Below the pieces are notes generated by a model, which did no database searches, was not told the origin of the DNA, and saw nothing but the letters and a program-made list of their open reading frames with translations. The translations under genes and the position numbers were made by a program. Positions 1 through 6,132 of a stretch of 9,866 nt of DNA are shown here, piece by piece. This DNA comes from JBFXAF01 sp050178915 (GTDB taxonomy: Bacteria > Pseudomonadota > Alphaproteobacteria > Rhizobiales > Rhizobiaceae), in NCBI GenBank assembly GCA_050178915.1, contig JBFXFO010000149.1:1-9866 (forward strand), given 5' to 3'. Position 1 is the stretch's first letter. Each line of letters starts with the position of its first letter.

Positions 1-2
1 AT

Positions 3-197
3 GTGCGCGAGCGCGACGAAGCCCGTTTCGAGGCGCAGATGACGGGCGGCCTGCAGGCCGGCCGAGGCTTCATGAAGGGCAACCTGCCGCAGCCTGTGCC
101 GACGCCGCTGGCGACGCCGAAGCAGAAAGGCCGGGCGATGAGTGAGGAGACCGCCGCCGCCTTGAACGAGAAAGAGGACAAGGCAGCCCGCGTCTGA
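3..197 (+). CDS. C-terminal fragment of an unidentified protein (5' truncated by window edge)
   Basis: An open frame runs from the window edge to a TGA at 195-197 and encodes about 64 residues. Codon use is strongly G/C at third positions, like the certain genes further on, so it is probably the end of a real gene starting upstream. The GTG at 3-5 is simply the first complete codon and need not be the start. The peptide is hydrophilic: a charged stretch (RERDEARFEAQ), a Pro-rich linker (LPQPVPTPLATPK) and a charged Lys/Glu tail. No transmembrane segment or catalytic motif is visible. I do not recognise the family. The Pro-rich, charged end looks like a disordered tail. It is read in the same direction as the TadG-like gene, with an 88-base gap that contains a perfect palindrome. 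Confidence 0.55.
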   Translation: MRERDEARFEAQMTGGLQAGRGFMKGNLPQPVPTPLATPKQKGRAMSEETAAALNEKEDKAARV

Positions 198-222
198 AGC
201 GTATCTGCATGAAATAGATAAA

Positions 223-236
223 ACAGCAATTGCTGT
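223..236. promoter_or_regulatory. Perfect 14-bp palindrome upstream of the TadG-like gene
   Basis: ACAGCAATTGCTGT reads the same on both strands. It lies in the AT-rich gap (198-285) between the first gene fragment and the TadG-like gene, about 50 bases before the GTG start. No poly-T follows, so it does not look like an intrinsic terminator. Its symmetry and place suggest a repressor or activator operator, but the regulator is unknown and chance cannot be excluded from one sequence. No convincing -35/-10 pair could be fixed in this gap. Confidence 0.35.
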
Positions 237-285
237 ATTAGTCAGATGGTAGAGAAGTTGCGCTAAAGACGCGGCCGGGTCCGCC

Positions 286-1392
286 GTGGCCCCGAACGGC
301 AGCTGTCTGAAGGGAACGACCCTACTTCGGGCGACATGGCAGAGATTCGCGGGCGACCGGCGCGGCAACCTCGCAGTCTATGGCGCGCTGGCGATGCTGC
401 CGATGCTGGCCGGGGTCGCGGCCGTGACCGAATACACGGACGGAACGCGCGAGCGCGCGCAGCTGGAGAATCTCCTCGATGCCGCTGTTCTGGCAGGCGC
501 GAGCGCCAGCAAGGATCAGGCGAAGACCGCGGAGGCACATTTCGCGGCCACCGTCGAAGGCAATCCGGAGAGTGCGAAGTACCCGCTCGCCGCCTTCACG
601 CTCGGCGATGGACGCCTGATCGGCACGGCCACCGTAGAGGCCGGCCTGGGGCTGGGCTCGGCCCTGCTGGGAGGCAACTTTACCGTCGGCGCGCGTTCGG
701 AAGCTGTCTTCACAAAGGCGTCCGTGCCGGGGCCATGCATCACGGTCCTCGCCAATGCCGGACAGGCGCTGCTGGTTAATTCGGGCGCCAAGATCGTCAC
801 CAAGGGCTGCGAGATTCACGTGCATTCGCAGCAGAACCCCGCCTTCATCATGAACGCCGGTTCGACGCTTGATCTGGCCAAGCTCTGCGTCAAGGGCACC
901 AACTACATCAAGAACGGCGGCACGATCTCGAAACTGGAAACCAACTGCGCCGCGGCTGCCGACCCCTACAAGGGCAAGCTCGTCGAACCGACGGTCCCTC
1001 CGGGCTGCGAGACCTCGGGCGCGAAGGATGGCTCCAGCCACACGCTCAATCCGGGGGTGCACTGCAACGTCAACTTCAACGGCAACCCGACGGTCACGTT
1101 CAAACCCGGCCTGCACATCATCAAGGGCACGATGATCGTCAACGCCAACTCGACGGTGATCGCCGAGGGCGTGACCTTCTATTTCCCCGACACGGACAGC
1201 AAGATTCAGGCGAACGGCGGCCTGACGTTGACGGCGACCGCGCCGACCAGCGGCACCGACAAGGGCATCCTGATGTTCGAGAAGACCAGCGATGCGGCCA
1301 ACAACGCCAACAAGCGCCAGTACGTATTCTGGACGTTCGAGAGCTACGCCGGCGGGTCGGGTTCGGCAAAGACGGTCTACCTGGCGAAATAA
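286..1392 (+). CDS. TadG-like pilus-assembly / surface protein with beta-helix-like C-terminal region
   Basis: A 368-residue protein. Residues about 20-75 have the TadE/TadG N-terminal pattern: a charged lead (RFAGDRRGN), one hydrophobic segment at about 29-48, then the acidic/polar stretch TDGTRERAQLENLLDAAVLA. In TadG-like proteins this segment anchors the protein in the inner membrane with the rest outside the cytoplasm. Residues 151-330 are rich in Gly, Asn, Thr and Val, with short repeated beta-strand patterns and six Cys (151, 175, 201, 221, 241, 260). They resemble the parallel beta-helix part of rhizobial TadG-like proteins. GTG at 286 is the only ATG/GTG/TTG codon after the in-frame stop at 250-252 and before the membrane segment; no clear Shine-Dalgarno is seen. 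The protein stops soon after the ILMFEK strand, where I expected a further 60-80 residues, so it may be truncated. No other tad genes lie nearby. The role is inferred from family resemblance. Confidence 0.75.
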   Translation: MAPNGSCLKGTTLLRATWQRFAGDRRGNLAVYGALAMLPMLAGVAAVTEYTDGTRERAQLENLLDAAVLAGASASKDQAKTAEAHFAATVEGNPESAKYPLAAFTLGDGRLIGTATVEAGLGLGSALLGGNFTVGARSEAVFTKASVPGPCITVLANAGQALLVNSGAKIVTKGCEIHVHSQQNPAFIMNAGSTLDLAKLCVKGTNYIKNGGTISKLETNCAAAADPYKGKLVEPTVPPGCETSGAKDGSSHTLNPGVHCNVNFNGNPTVTFKPGLHIIKGTMIVNANSTVIAEGVTFYFPDTDSKIQANGGLTLTATAPTSGTDKGILMFEKTSDAANNANKRQYVFWTFESYAGGSGSAKTVYLAK

Positions 1393-1393
1393 C

Positions 1394-1410
1394 CGGCGCG
1401 GTCAGCGCCG
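1394..1410. terminator. Short GC hairpin between convergent TadG-like gene and folK
   Basis: CGGCGC (1394-1399) and GCGCCG (1405-1410) form a perfect 6-bp stem with a 5-base loop, between two converging genes only 9 bases apart. The stem overlaps the folK stop codon. There is no T-tract on either strand, so this is at best a weak transcription stop. GC-rich hairpins of this size also occur by chance in such DNA. Confidence 0.2.
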
Positions 1411-1908
1411 CCACCAGTTCTGGCCGGCGCCGAGCTTCTCGATCCCGGTCTGCGCAAAGGCGCTCGCCCGCTCTTCGACGCTGCGTCCGTCGAGGCGCAT
1501 GCCTGGCGCGATCTCGGCCAGCGGCACGAGCACGAAGGCGCGCTCCAGCACGCGCGGATGCGGGATCTGCAGCCCCGGCTCGTCGATTTCGACGTCGCCG
1601 AAGGTGAGGATGTCGATGTCGATGACGCGTGGCCCCCACCTTTCCAGCCTTTCGCGCTTGAGCGCGCGTTCGGCGGCGAGGCAGGTATCGATCAGCGCGC
1701 GGGGCGACAGCGTGGTGGTCAATTCCGCCGCGCAATTGAGGAAGTCGGGCTGGTCGGTCTTGCCCCAGGGCGGCGTCCGGTAGAGCGACGAGACGGCCGT
1801 GACCTCGATCGCCGGCTCGGCGTCGAGCGCCCGCAACGCGGCGCCCATCGCCTGTTCCGGCTCGCCGATGTTTCCGCCGAGGCTGAGGTAGGCACGCAGG
1901 CCGGTCAT
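1402..1908 (-). CDS. folK: 2-amino-4-hydroxy-6-hydroxymethyldihydropteridine pyrophosphokinase (HPPK)
   Basis: FolK transfers pyrophosphate from ATP to 6-hydroxymethyl-7,8-dihydropterin, giving the substrate that FolP joins to p-aminobenzoate in cytoplasmic folate synthesis. The 168-residue product has the usual length and motifs: the N-terminal SLGGNIG (residues 9-15), YRTPPWG (43-49) in the pterin pocket, and the HPPK signature RWGPRVIDIDIL (90-101). Asp97 and Asp99 match the two magnesium-binding aspartates. IPHPR (115-119) is also typical. I chose the ATG at 1908-1906 because it overlaps the folB stop as ATGA, a common coupling arrangement. A GTG three codons upstream (1917) would overlap folB by 13 bases and is less likely. 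It is the last gene of the folP-folB-folK run and converges on the TadG-like gene. Confidence 0.96.
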   Translation of the reverse strand: MTGLRAYLSLGGNIGEPEQAMGAALRALDAEPAIEVTAVSSLYRTPPWGKTDQPDFLNCAAELTTTLSPRALIDTCLAAERALKRERLERWGPRVIDIDILTFGDVEIDEPGLQIPHPRVLERAFVLVPLAEIAPGMRLDGRSVEERASAFAQTGIEKLGAGQNWWRR

Positions 1909-2264
1909 TGCGGCCACGCCACCGTGACCTCGACATGGTCGAGCACGCCGGGCACCGGCGCGTTCGGCTTGCGGATGGTGATCTCGGCCCGCATGATCTG
2001 CGGAAAACGCTCCGACAGCGCCTGGCCGACATCCCGCGCCAGCGTCTCGATGAGCAAGCGGCGGCGCCCGGTGACGATCTTTTCGATGACGCCGAAGGCA
2101 ACGCCGTAATCGACAGTCGCATTGATGGCGTCATCGTCGAGCGCCCGGCCCGGCTCCACCGTCAGCACGGCATCCACGTAGAAGCGCTGCCCCAGCATCT
2201 CCTCCTCGTCGTGCACGCCGTGGCGGGCGAAGAAGGCGCAATTCTTCAGGCGGATCAGGTACAT
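1905..2264 (-). CDS. folB: Dihydroneopterin aldolase
   Basis: FolB cleaves 7,8-dihydroneopterin to 6-hydroxymethyl-7,8-dihydropterin and glycolaldehyde, the step just before FolK. The 119-residue product is normal for the family and has its marks: the strand IRLKNCAFFARHGV with HG at 15-16, the acidic cluster DEEE (19-22), GQRF (25-28), VDYG (51-54), the IETLA helix with Glu73, and IRKPNAP (97-103) with the conserved Lys99-Pro100. The family forms ring-shaped oligomers. The ATG at 2264-2262 is chosen because a GAGG lies 10 bases upstream. The TTG at 2273, which overlaps the folP stop, has GAGG only one base away and is unlikely to be used. The gene sits between folP and folK with essentially no spacing, so the three are surely co-transcribed. 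Confidence 0.95.
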   Translation of the reverse strand: MYLIRLKNCAFFARHGVHDEEEMLGQRFYVDAVLTVEPGRALDDDAINATVDYGVAFGVIEKIVTGRRRLLIETLARDVGQALSERFPQIMRAEITIRKPNAPVPGVLDHVEVTVAWPQ

Positions 2265-2269
2265 CGGAC

Positions 2270-3112
<843 letters not shown>

Positions 3113-3264
3113 GCGGGGCTTCCTTGCCAACGTGGCGACATTTGGTTGCCGGGCGATGGTTTTGCAACGCCGAAAACAGGCTCGGTCACGCTTCCGCCCG
3201 CATTATCGATTCCCGTTGCTACAGGATCGCCGCTCAAGCAATGTCGCGATCCGGAGACCGCCTG
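3113..3264. promoter_or_regulatory. Divergent intergenic region between folP and the DUF922 gene
   Basis: These 152 bases must hold the promoters of the leftward folate operon and the rightward DUF922 gene, since the two genes point away from each other. I could not fix a persuasive -35/-10 pair for either direction. The rightward gene has GGAG at 3253-3256, eight bases before its ATG. No riboswitch-like or tRNA-like structure was recognised. Confidence 0.4.
3119..3125 (-). promoter_or_regulatory. Ribosome binding site deciding the folP start
   Basis: On the minus strand AAGGAAG is followed by six bases and then TTG (3112-3110). This strong Shine-Dalgarno supports the inner TTG as the folP start over the TTG at 3130, which lies only five bases before the AAGGAAG. 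Confidence 0.6.
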
Positions 3265-3921
3265 ATGATCCGAATCGCGTTGACAGCCTGCCTGCTTGCC
3301 TGCGCCCTCCCGGCCAGTGCCGCCAGCCTCTCCAAGACATACAGCTACTTCAGCATCGGCGGGACCACGCTGGAGGAGATCGAGACCGAGCTCAACACGC
3401 GCGGGCCGCAGGTGCACAGCACCGGCCGGCGCCATCCGGGCGCAACCCGCATGGAGTTCAAGACGCGGCTTGGCTACAGCAAGACCAACAATGGCTGCGT
3501 GATCTCGAAGGCCGAGGTGTCCGTGGATGCGAAGGTCATCCTGCCGCGCTGGCGCCATCGCTCCACGTCCGACCCGGGCACGCGTTTCGTCTGGGACACC
3601 CTGTCCGCCGATATCAAGCGGCATGAGGAAAGCCACGTCCTGATCGCCAAGAATCATGCGCGCGAACTCGAGCTCGCGCTCAAGGCGATCTCGCGCCAGC
3701 GCGATTGCGACGTGGCGGCAGCCAAGGCAAGCGACGTGACCAATCGCATCCTCGCCAAGCACGACGCGGCGCAGGACCGCTTCGACGTGATCGAAGGCCG
3801 CAATTTCGAGAAGCGCCTGCTGCGACTGCTCGAATACCGGTCGAGCCAGGTGCGCAGCAGCGCCACCAGGGTGCAGGCATCCAACGAAACCCCGAACAAC
3901 GAGCGAAACAAGTCGCAGTAG
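3265..3921 (+). CDS. Secreted DUF922-family putative zinc-dependent protease
   Basis: A 218-residue protein starting with a short classical signal peptide: MIRIALTACLLACALPASA, with likely cleavage after ASA near residue 19. The mature part opens with a KTYSYFSIGGTTLEEIETEL segment and has the DUF922 core. The key motif is RHEESHVLIAKNHA, where His120-Glu121-x-x-His124 forms an HExxH zinc site. One Cys (C79, in NNGCVI) precedes it and another (C152, in QRDCDV) follows, possibly a disulfide. The last 60 residues are charged and helical. This family is annotated as Zn-dependent proteases on the motif, and I know of no defined substrate. The ATG at 3265 is chosen for the signal peptide and the GGAG eight bases upstream; an ATG at 3241 would add residues before the signal. 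It is monocistronic, divergent from folP and convergent with the reductase gene. Confidence 0.85.
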   Translation: MIRIALTACLLACALPASAASLSKTYSYFSIGGTTLEEIETELNTRGPQVHSTGRRHPGATRMEFKTRLGYSKTNNGCVISKAEVSVDAKVILPRWRHRSTSDPGTRFVWDTLSADIKRHEESHVLIAKNHARELELALKAISRQRDCDVAAAKASDVTNRILAKHDAAQDRFDVIEGRNFEKRLLRLLEYRSSQVRSSATRVQASNETPNNERNKSQ

Positions 3922-3948
3922 TCGCCGCGCAGGCCTGCTCAGGCGACT
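3920..3948. terminator. Putative bidirectional hairpin terminator between DUF922 and reductase genes
   Basis: AGTCGCC (3920-3926) pairs perfectly with GGCGACT (3942-3948). The 15-base loop holds a second perfect palindrome, GCAGGCCTGC (3929-3938). The element starts within the DUF922 stop codon and runs into the reductase stop codon, exactly between two converging genes. There is no T-run on either side, so it would be a non-classical terminator or a transcript-end stabilising hairpin. Confidence 0.35.
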
Positions 3949-4967
3949 CCAAGCTTCTTCTGCAAGCTGGTCGATGAGGTCGTGTACTGGAACACGACGC
4001 GCTCGCCGGGGCTGACGATGCGCTTGGCCGCCTGCGCCATCAGAGCGCCTTCGTGGAAACCGGACAGGATGAGCTTCAGCTTGCCCGGATACCAGTTGAT
4101 GTCGCCGATCGCGAAGATACCGGGAACCGACGTCTGGAACTTCTCGGTGTCGACGGTGATCAGGCTGCCATCGTGCAGGTCGAGCCCCCAGTCAGAGATC
4201 GGGCCGAGCTTCATGGTCAGGCCGAAGAACGGCAGCATGCGGGTGCATGGCACGACGATGTCGCCGTCCGGCCCCTTGATGGTCGCGCTTGAAAGCTGAC
4301 TGCCCTCGCCTTGAACGCCGCTGACCTGTCCGATCAGGAATTCGAGCTGCTTCAGTTCCTGCATCGCGAACATCTTGTTGACGCTGTCGGGCGCGGCGCG
4401 GAACTCCGGCCGGCGGTGCACCAGCGTGACGCTCCGGGCGATGGGCTGCAGATTGAGCGTCCAGTCGAGCGCGGAGTCGCCGCCGCCGACGATCACCAGA
4501 TCCTGATCGCGAAACTCCTCCATGCGGCGCACGGAGTAGAACACGCTCGTGCCCTCATACGCATCGATGCCGGGAATGGGCGGGCGCTTCGGCTGGAACG
4601 AACCGCCGCCGGCGGCAATGACCACCACCTTGGCCTCGATCACCTCGTTCTCGTCGGTGGTGACGCGGAAACTGCCATCCTCCAGCTTCTCGAGGCCGGC
4701 CACCATGCGGTTGAAGGTGAATTGCGGGTTGAACGGCGCGATCTGCTGCATGAGGTTGTCGATCAGGCCCTGCGCCGAGACCGACGGAAAGCCCGGAATG
4801 TCGTAGATCGGCTTCTCGGGGTAGAGTTCGGCGCACTGGCCGCCCGGCCGGTCGAGAATGTCGATCAGGTGGCATTTCATGTCGAACAGGCCGAGTTCGA
4901 ACACCGCGAACAACCCCACGGGGCCGGCCCCGACGATCAGCACGTCGGTCTTCTTAACGTCGCTCAT
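3939..4967 (-). CDS. Ferredoxin-NADP+ reductase, thioredoxin-reductase-like type
   Basis: A 342-residue flavoenzyme with two Rossmann folds. FAD binding is shown by VGAGPVG (12-18) and by GIFAIGDINW (283-292) near the C-terminus. NADPH binding is shown by IVGGGDSALD (159-168) and HRR (184-186). Thioredoxin reductases have a CxxC disulfide in the NADPH domain, but here the stretch before GGGDSA reads SVRRMEEFRDQ and no CxxC occurs. That places it with the type 2 bacterial ferredoxin reductases (YumC-like), which move electrons between NADPH and ferredoxin or flavodoxin. The C-terminal extension (FQYTTSSTSLQKKLG) is typical of these enzymes and helps cover the flavin. The ATG at 4967-4965 has AAGG seven bases upstream; a GTG at 4973 lies too close to it. 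The ferredoxin gene lies 66 bases upstream on the same strand and encodes the likely partner. Confidence 0.92.
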   Translation of the reverse strand: MSDVKKTDVLIVGAGPVGLFAVFELGLFDMKCHLIDILDRPGGQCAELYPEKPIYDIPGFPSVSAQGLIDNLMQQIAPFNPQFTFNRMVAGLEKLEDGSFRVTTDENEVIEAKVVVIAAGGGSFQPKRPPIPGIDAYEGTSVFYSVRRMEEFRDQDLVIVGGGDSALDWTLNLQPIARSVTLVHRRPEFRAAPDSVNKMFAMQELKQLEFLIGQVSGVQGEGSQLSSATIKGPDGDIVVPCTRMLPFFGLTMKLGPISDWGLDLHDGSLITVDTEKFQTSVPGIFAIGDINWYPGKLKLILSGFHEGALMAQAAKRIVSPGERVVFQYTTSSTSLQKKLGVA

Positions 4968-5033
4968 GCGCACACCTTAGGTACGTTCTGCGGATGGGTT
5001 CGGCCTACCGCAACGGCAATGTCCACGGCGGGC

Positions 5034-5354
5034 TCAGCCCTGCCGTTCCGGCACCCTGACCACCAGCCCGTCGATCTCGGCGCGCACCTTGATCTGGCAC
5101 GAAAGGCGCGAGTTGGGACGCACGTCATAGGCGAAGTCGAGCATGTCCTCCTCCATCGCCTCGGGCTGCCCGACCACCTCTACGAAAGCCTCGTCGACAT
5201 AGACATGGCAGGTCGCGCAGGCGCAGGCGCCGCCGCATTCCGCCTCGATGCCGGGCACGGCATGGCGGATCGCGTTCTCCATGACGGTCGAGCCGTTCTC
5301 GGCGTCGACGTCGAAACGCGTGCCGTCGAAGGCGATGTAGCTAATCTTGGTCAA
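5034..5354 (-). CDS. [2Fe-2S] ferredoxin, adrenodoxin type
   Basis: A 106-residue acidic electron carrier. Its four cluster ligands are Cys40, Cys46, Cys49 (in ECGGACACATCHVYV, a C-x5-C-x2-C pattern) and Cys86 (in RLSCQIKV). Cys44 is an extra, non-ligand cysteine. The acidic helix with EAMEEDMLDFA (65-75) is the usual partner-docking surface of this class. Alphaproteobacterial members (FdVI/FdxB-like) feed iron-sulfur cluster assembly or cytochrome P450s; which one applies here cannot be told from the sequence. The start is a TTG at 5354-5352, supported by GGAG six bases upstream and by the typical N-terminus MTKISYIAFDG. It precedes the ferredoxin reductase gene, so the two likely form one transcript. 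A promoter candidate with an inverted repeat lies just upstream. Confidence 0.94.
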   Translation of the reverse strand: MTKISYIAFDGTRFDVDAENGSTVMENAIRHAVPGIEAECGGACACATCHVYVDEAFVEVVGQPEAMEEDMLDFAYDVRPNSRLSCQIKVRAEIDGLVVRVPERQG

Positions 5355-5381
5355 GCGTGGCTCCGAGGAGAAATCCCCGCC

Positions 5382-5409
5382 GAGATAATGACTCCCGGGC
5401 GCGAGTCAA
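5382..5409 (-). promoter_or_regulatory. Candidate sigma-70-type promoter for the ferredoxin-reductase pair
   Basis: On the minus strand TTGACT (5409-5404) is followed after 16 bases by TATCTC (5387-5382), 27 bases before the ferredoxin TTG start. The -35 is close to consensus (5 of 6) but the -10 is weak (3 of 6). The position is sensible for a short leader. Confidence 0.4.
5389..5408. promoter_or_regulatory. Inverted repeat TGACTC-N8-GAGTCA, possible operator for the ferredoxin gene
   Basis: TGACTC (5389-5394) and GAGTCA (5403-5408) form a perfect 6+6 dyad with an 8-base GC spacer. It fills the stretch between the -35 and -10 elements of the candidate ferredoxin promoter, where a bound repressor would block RNA polymerase. 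The regulator is unknown. It does not fit the RirA-type iron box as I remember it (TGA-N9-TCA). Confidence 0.4.
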
Positions 5410-5472
5410 CCTTGGCTGGTAAACGGCACCCGTCTGGCAGTCTACGACGCAATGCCGTGCGCCGTGGCGGAT

Positions 5473-5838
5473 TCAGCGGTTGATGGCTGCGATGAAGACG
5501 CGCACTTCGTCGATCAGCGACGACAGGCGCTCCAGGATGGCGGCGTTGCCGGGATCGGCCTCCAGCTCTTCCAGGCAGTCGGCGATGCGGAAAGCGCCGA
5601 CGCCCCGCGACGAGCCCTTCAGGGCATGCGCCAGTCGCAGACGGTCGAGCTTGGTGGCATTGGCGAGTTCCTCGCGCGCGGTGGTCGCCTGCTGCACGAA
5701 GAGCGCCAGCACCTCGCGCTCGATCTCGCGGTCGCCCAGTGTCTGGCGCGACAGGTGGGCGAGGTCTATCGGCCTCGCACGCGGTGATCCACAGGATTCG
5801 CCGCCGGGCCGGTCGAAGGCCGGAACGAGCATCGCCAC
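5473..5838 (-). CDS. Stand-alone Hpt (histidine phosphotransfer) domain protein
   Basis: A 121-residue helical protein made almost entirely of one Hpt domain. The phospho-acceptor motif is LAHALKGSSRGVGAF, with His71 as the predicted phosphorylated residue and the typical LKGSS after it. The preceding helix (IDLAHLSRQTLGDREIEREVLALF) matches the usual Hpt first helix. There is no kinase, receiver or membrane segment, so it should shuttle phosphate in the cytoplasm between separately encoded kinases and response regulators; the partners are not in this window. The GTG at 5838-5836 is preferred because GGGAG lies nine bases upstream. The frame extends to a TTG at 5859 that would place this site inside the gene, and the ATG at 5832 is 15 bases from it. 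The gene diverges from the GPR/RgsE-like gene. It precedes the ferredoxin gene on the same strand by 118 bases. Confidence 0.9.
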   Translation of the reverse strand: MAMLVPAFDRPGGESCGSPRARPIDLAHLSRQTLGDREIEREVLALFVQQATTAREELANATKLDRLRLAHALKGSSRGVGAFRIADCLEELEADPGNAAILERLSSLIDEVRVFIAAINR

Positions 5839-6132
5839 GTCACTGAACTCCCAAATCAAACGTTTCCGACAAAGGTCAAAACTACCGCCCGTGGATGGAC
5901 AGCAGGTTAATGTTTCCCGGCTACACGAATACGCCGGAATTCAGGCGCAGACAGCGCCGTCAGAGGCTCCGTGTCGTTAACCAAATGTTTAAACTTTTAA
6001 CCGTGTCCGCGATTGCGTGTTCCATTCGCGGGGGTGTGCCAGTACGATACGGGATGGAAGCATTTGCCTTCGTTGGCTGGCCGTGGGGGGCCGGTTTCCG
6101 GGCTTCGAACGCGACAAGTTTAGGGTAGCGGC
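5839..6132. promoter_or_regulatory. Divergent intergenic region between the Hpt gene and the GPR/RgsE-like gene
   Basis: These 294 bases separate two divergent genes and hold both promoters. Leftward, TTGACC (5879-5874) could be a -35 for the Hpt gene, but no good -10 follows. Rightward, AGGG at 6122-6125 lies seven bases before the ATG at 6133 and is the ribosome site of the large gene. The middle is AT-rich with a cluster of TTAA motifs, listed separately. No coding frame here is convincing, and no tRNA or small-RNA structure was recognised. Confidence 0.55.
5977..6000. promoter_or_regulatory. TTAA cluster, possible CtrA-like control site
   Basis: Three TTAA motifs fall within 24 bases (5977-5980, 5989-5992, 5997-6000), in a locally AT-rich patch of an otherwise GC-rich region. 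The first lies in TTAACCAA, one base off the TTAACCAT half-site known for the alphaproteobacterial cell-cycle regulator CtrA. The middle one is the palindrome GTTTAAAC (5987-5994). The spacings are 8 and 4 bases, not the 7 of the classical paired CtrA box, so the assignment is weak. A fourth TTAA lies at 5907-5910. Confidence 0.25.

Noticed and set aside
322..1116. A 264-codon minus-strand open frame opposite the TadG-like gene
   Set aside because: It shows no motifs and has an Arg/Val/Ala composition typical of antisense reading, while the plus strand has the TadG membrane segment and an ordered beta pattern.
3939..4967. Thioredoxin reductase
   Set aside because: The fold matches but the redox CxxC before the NADPH motif is missing and the C-terminal extension is that of ferredoxin-NADP+ reductases; the neighbour is a ferredoxin.
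4311..5483. A 390-codon plus-strand open frame opposite the reductase and ferredoxin genes
   Set aside because: It is antisense to two certain genes with full motif sets, has no recognisable domain, and is rich in His/Arg/Ala as expected of a shadow in GC-rich DNA.
5977..6000. A canonical CtrA box (TTAA-N7-TTAA)
   Set aside because: The spacings between TTAA motifs are 8 and 4 bases, so the strict pattern is not met; kept only as a weak candidate.
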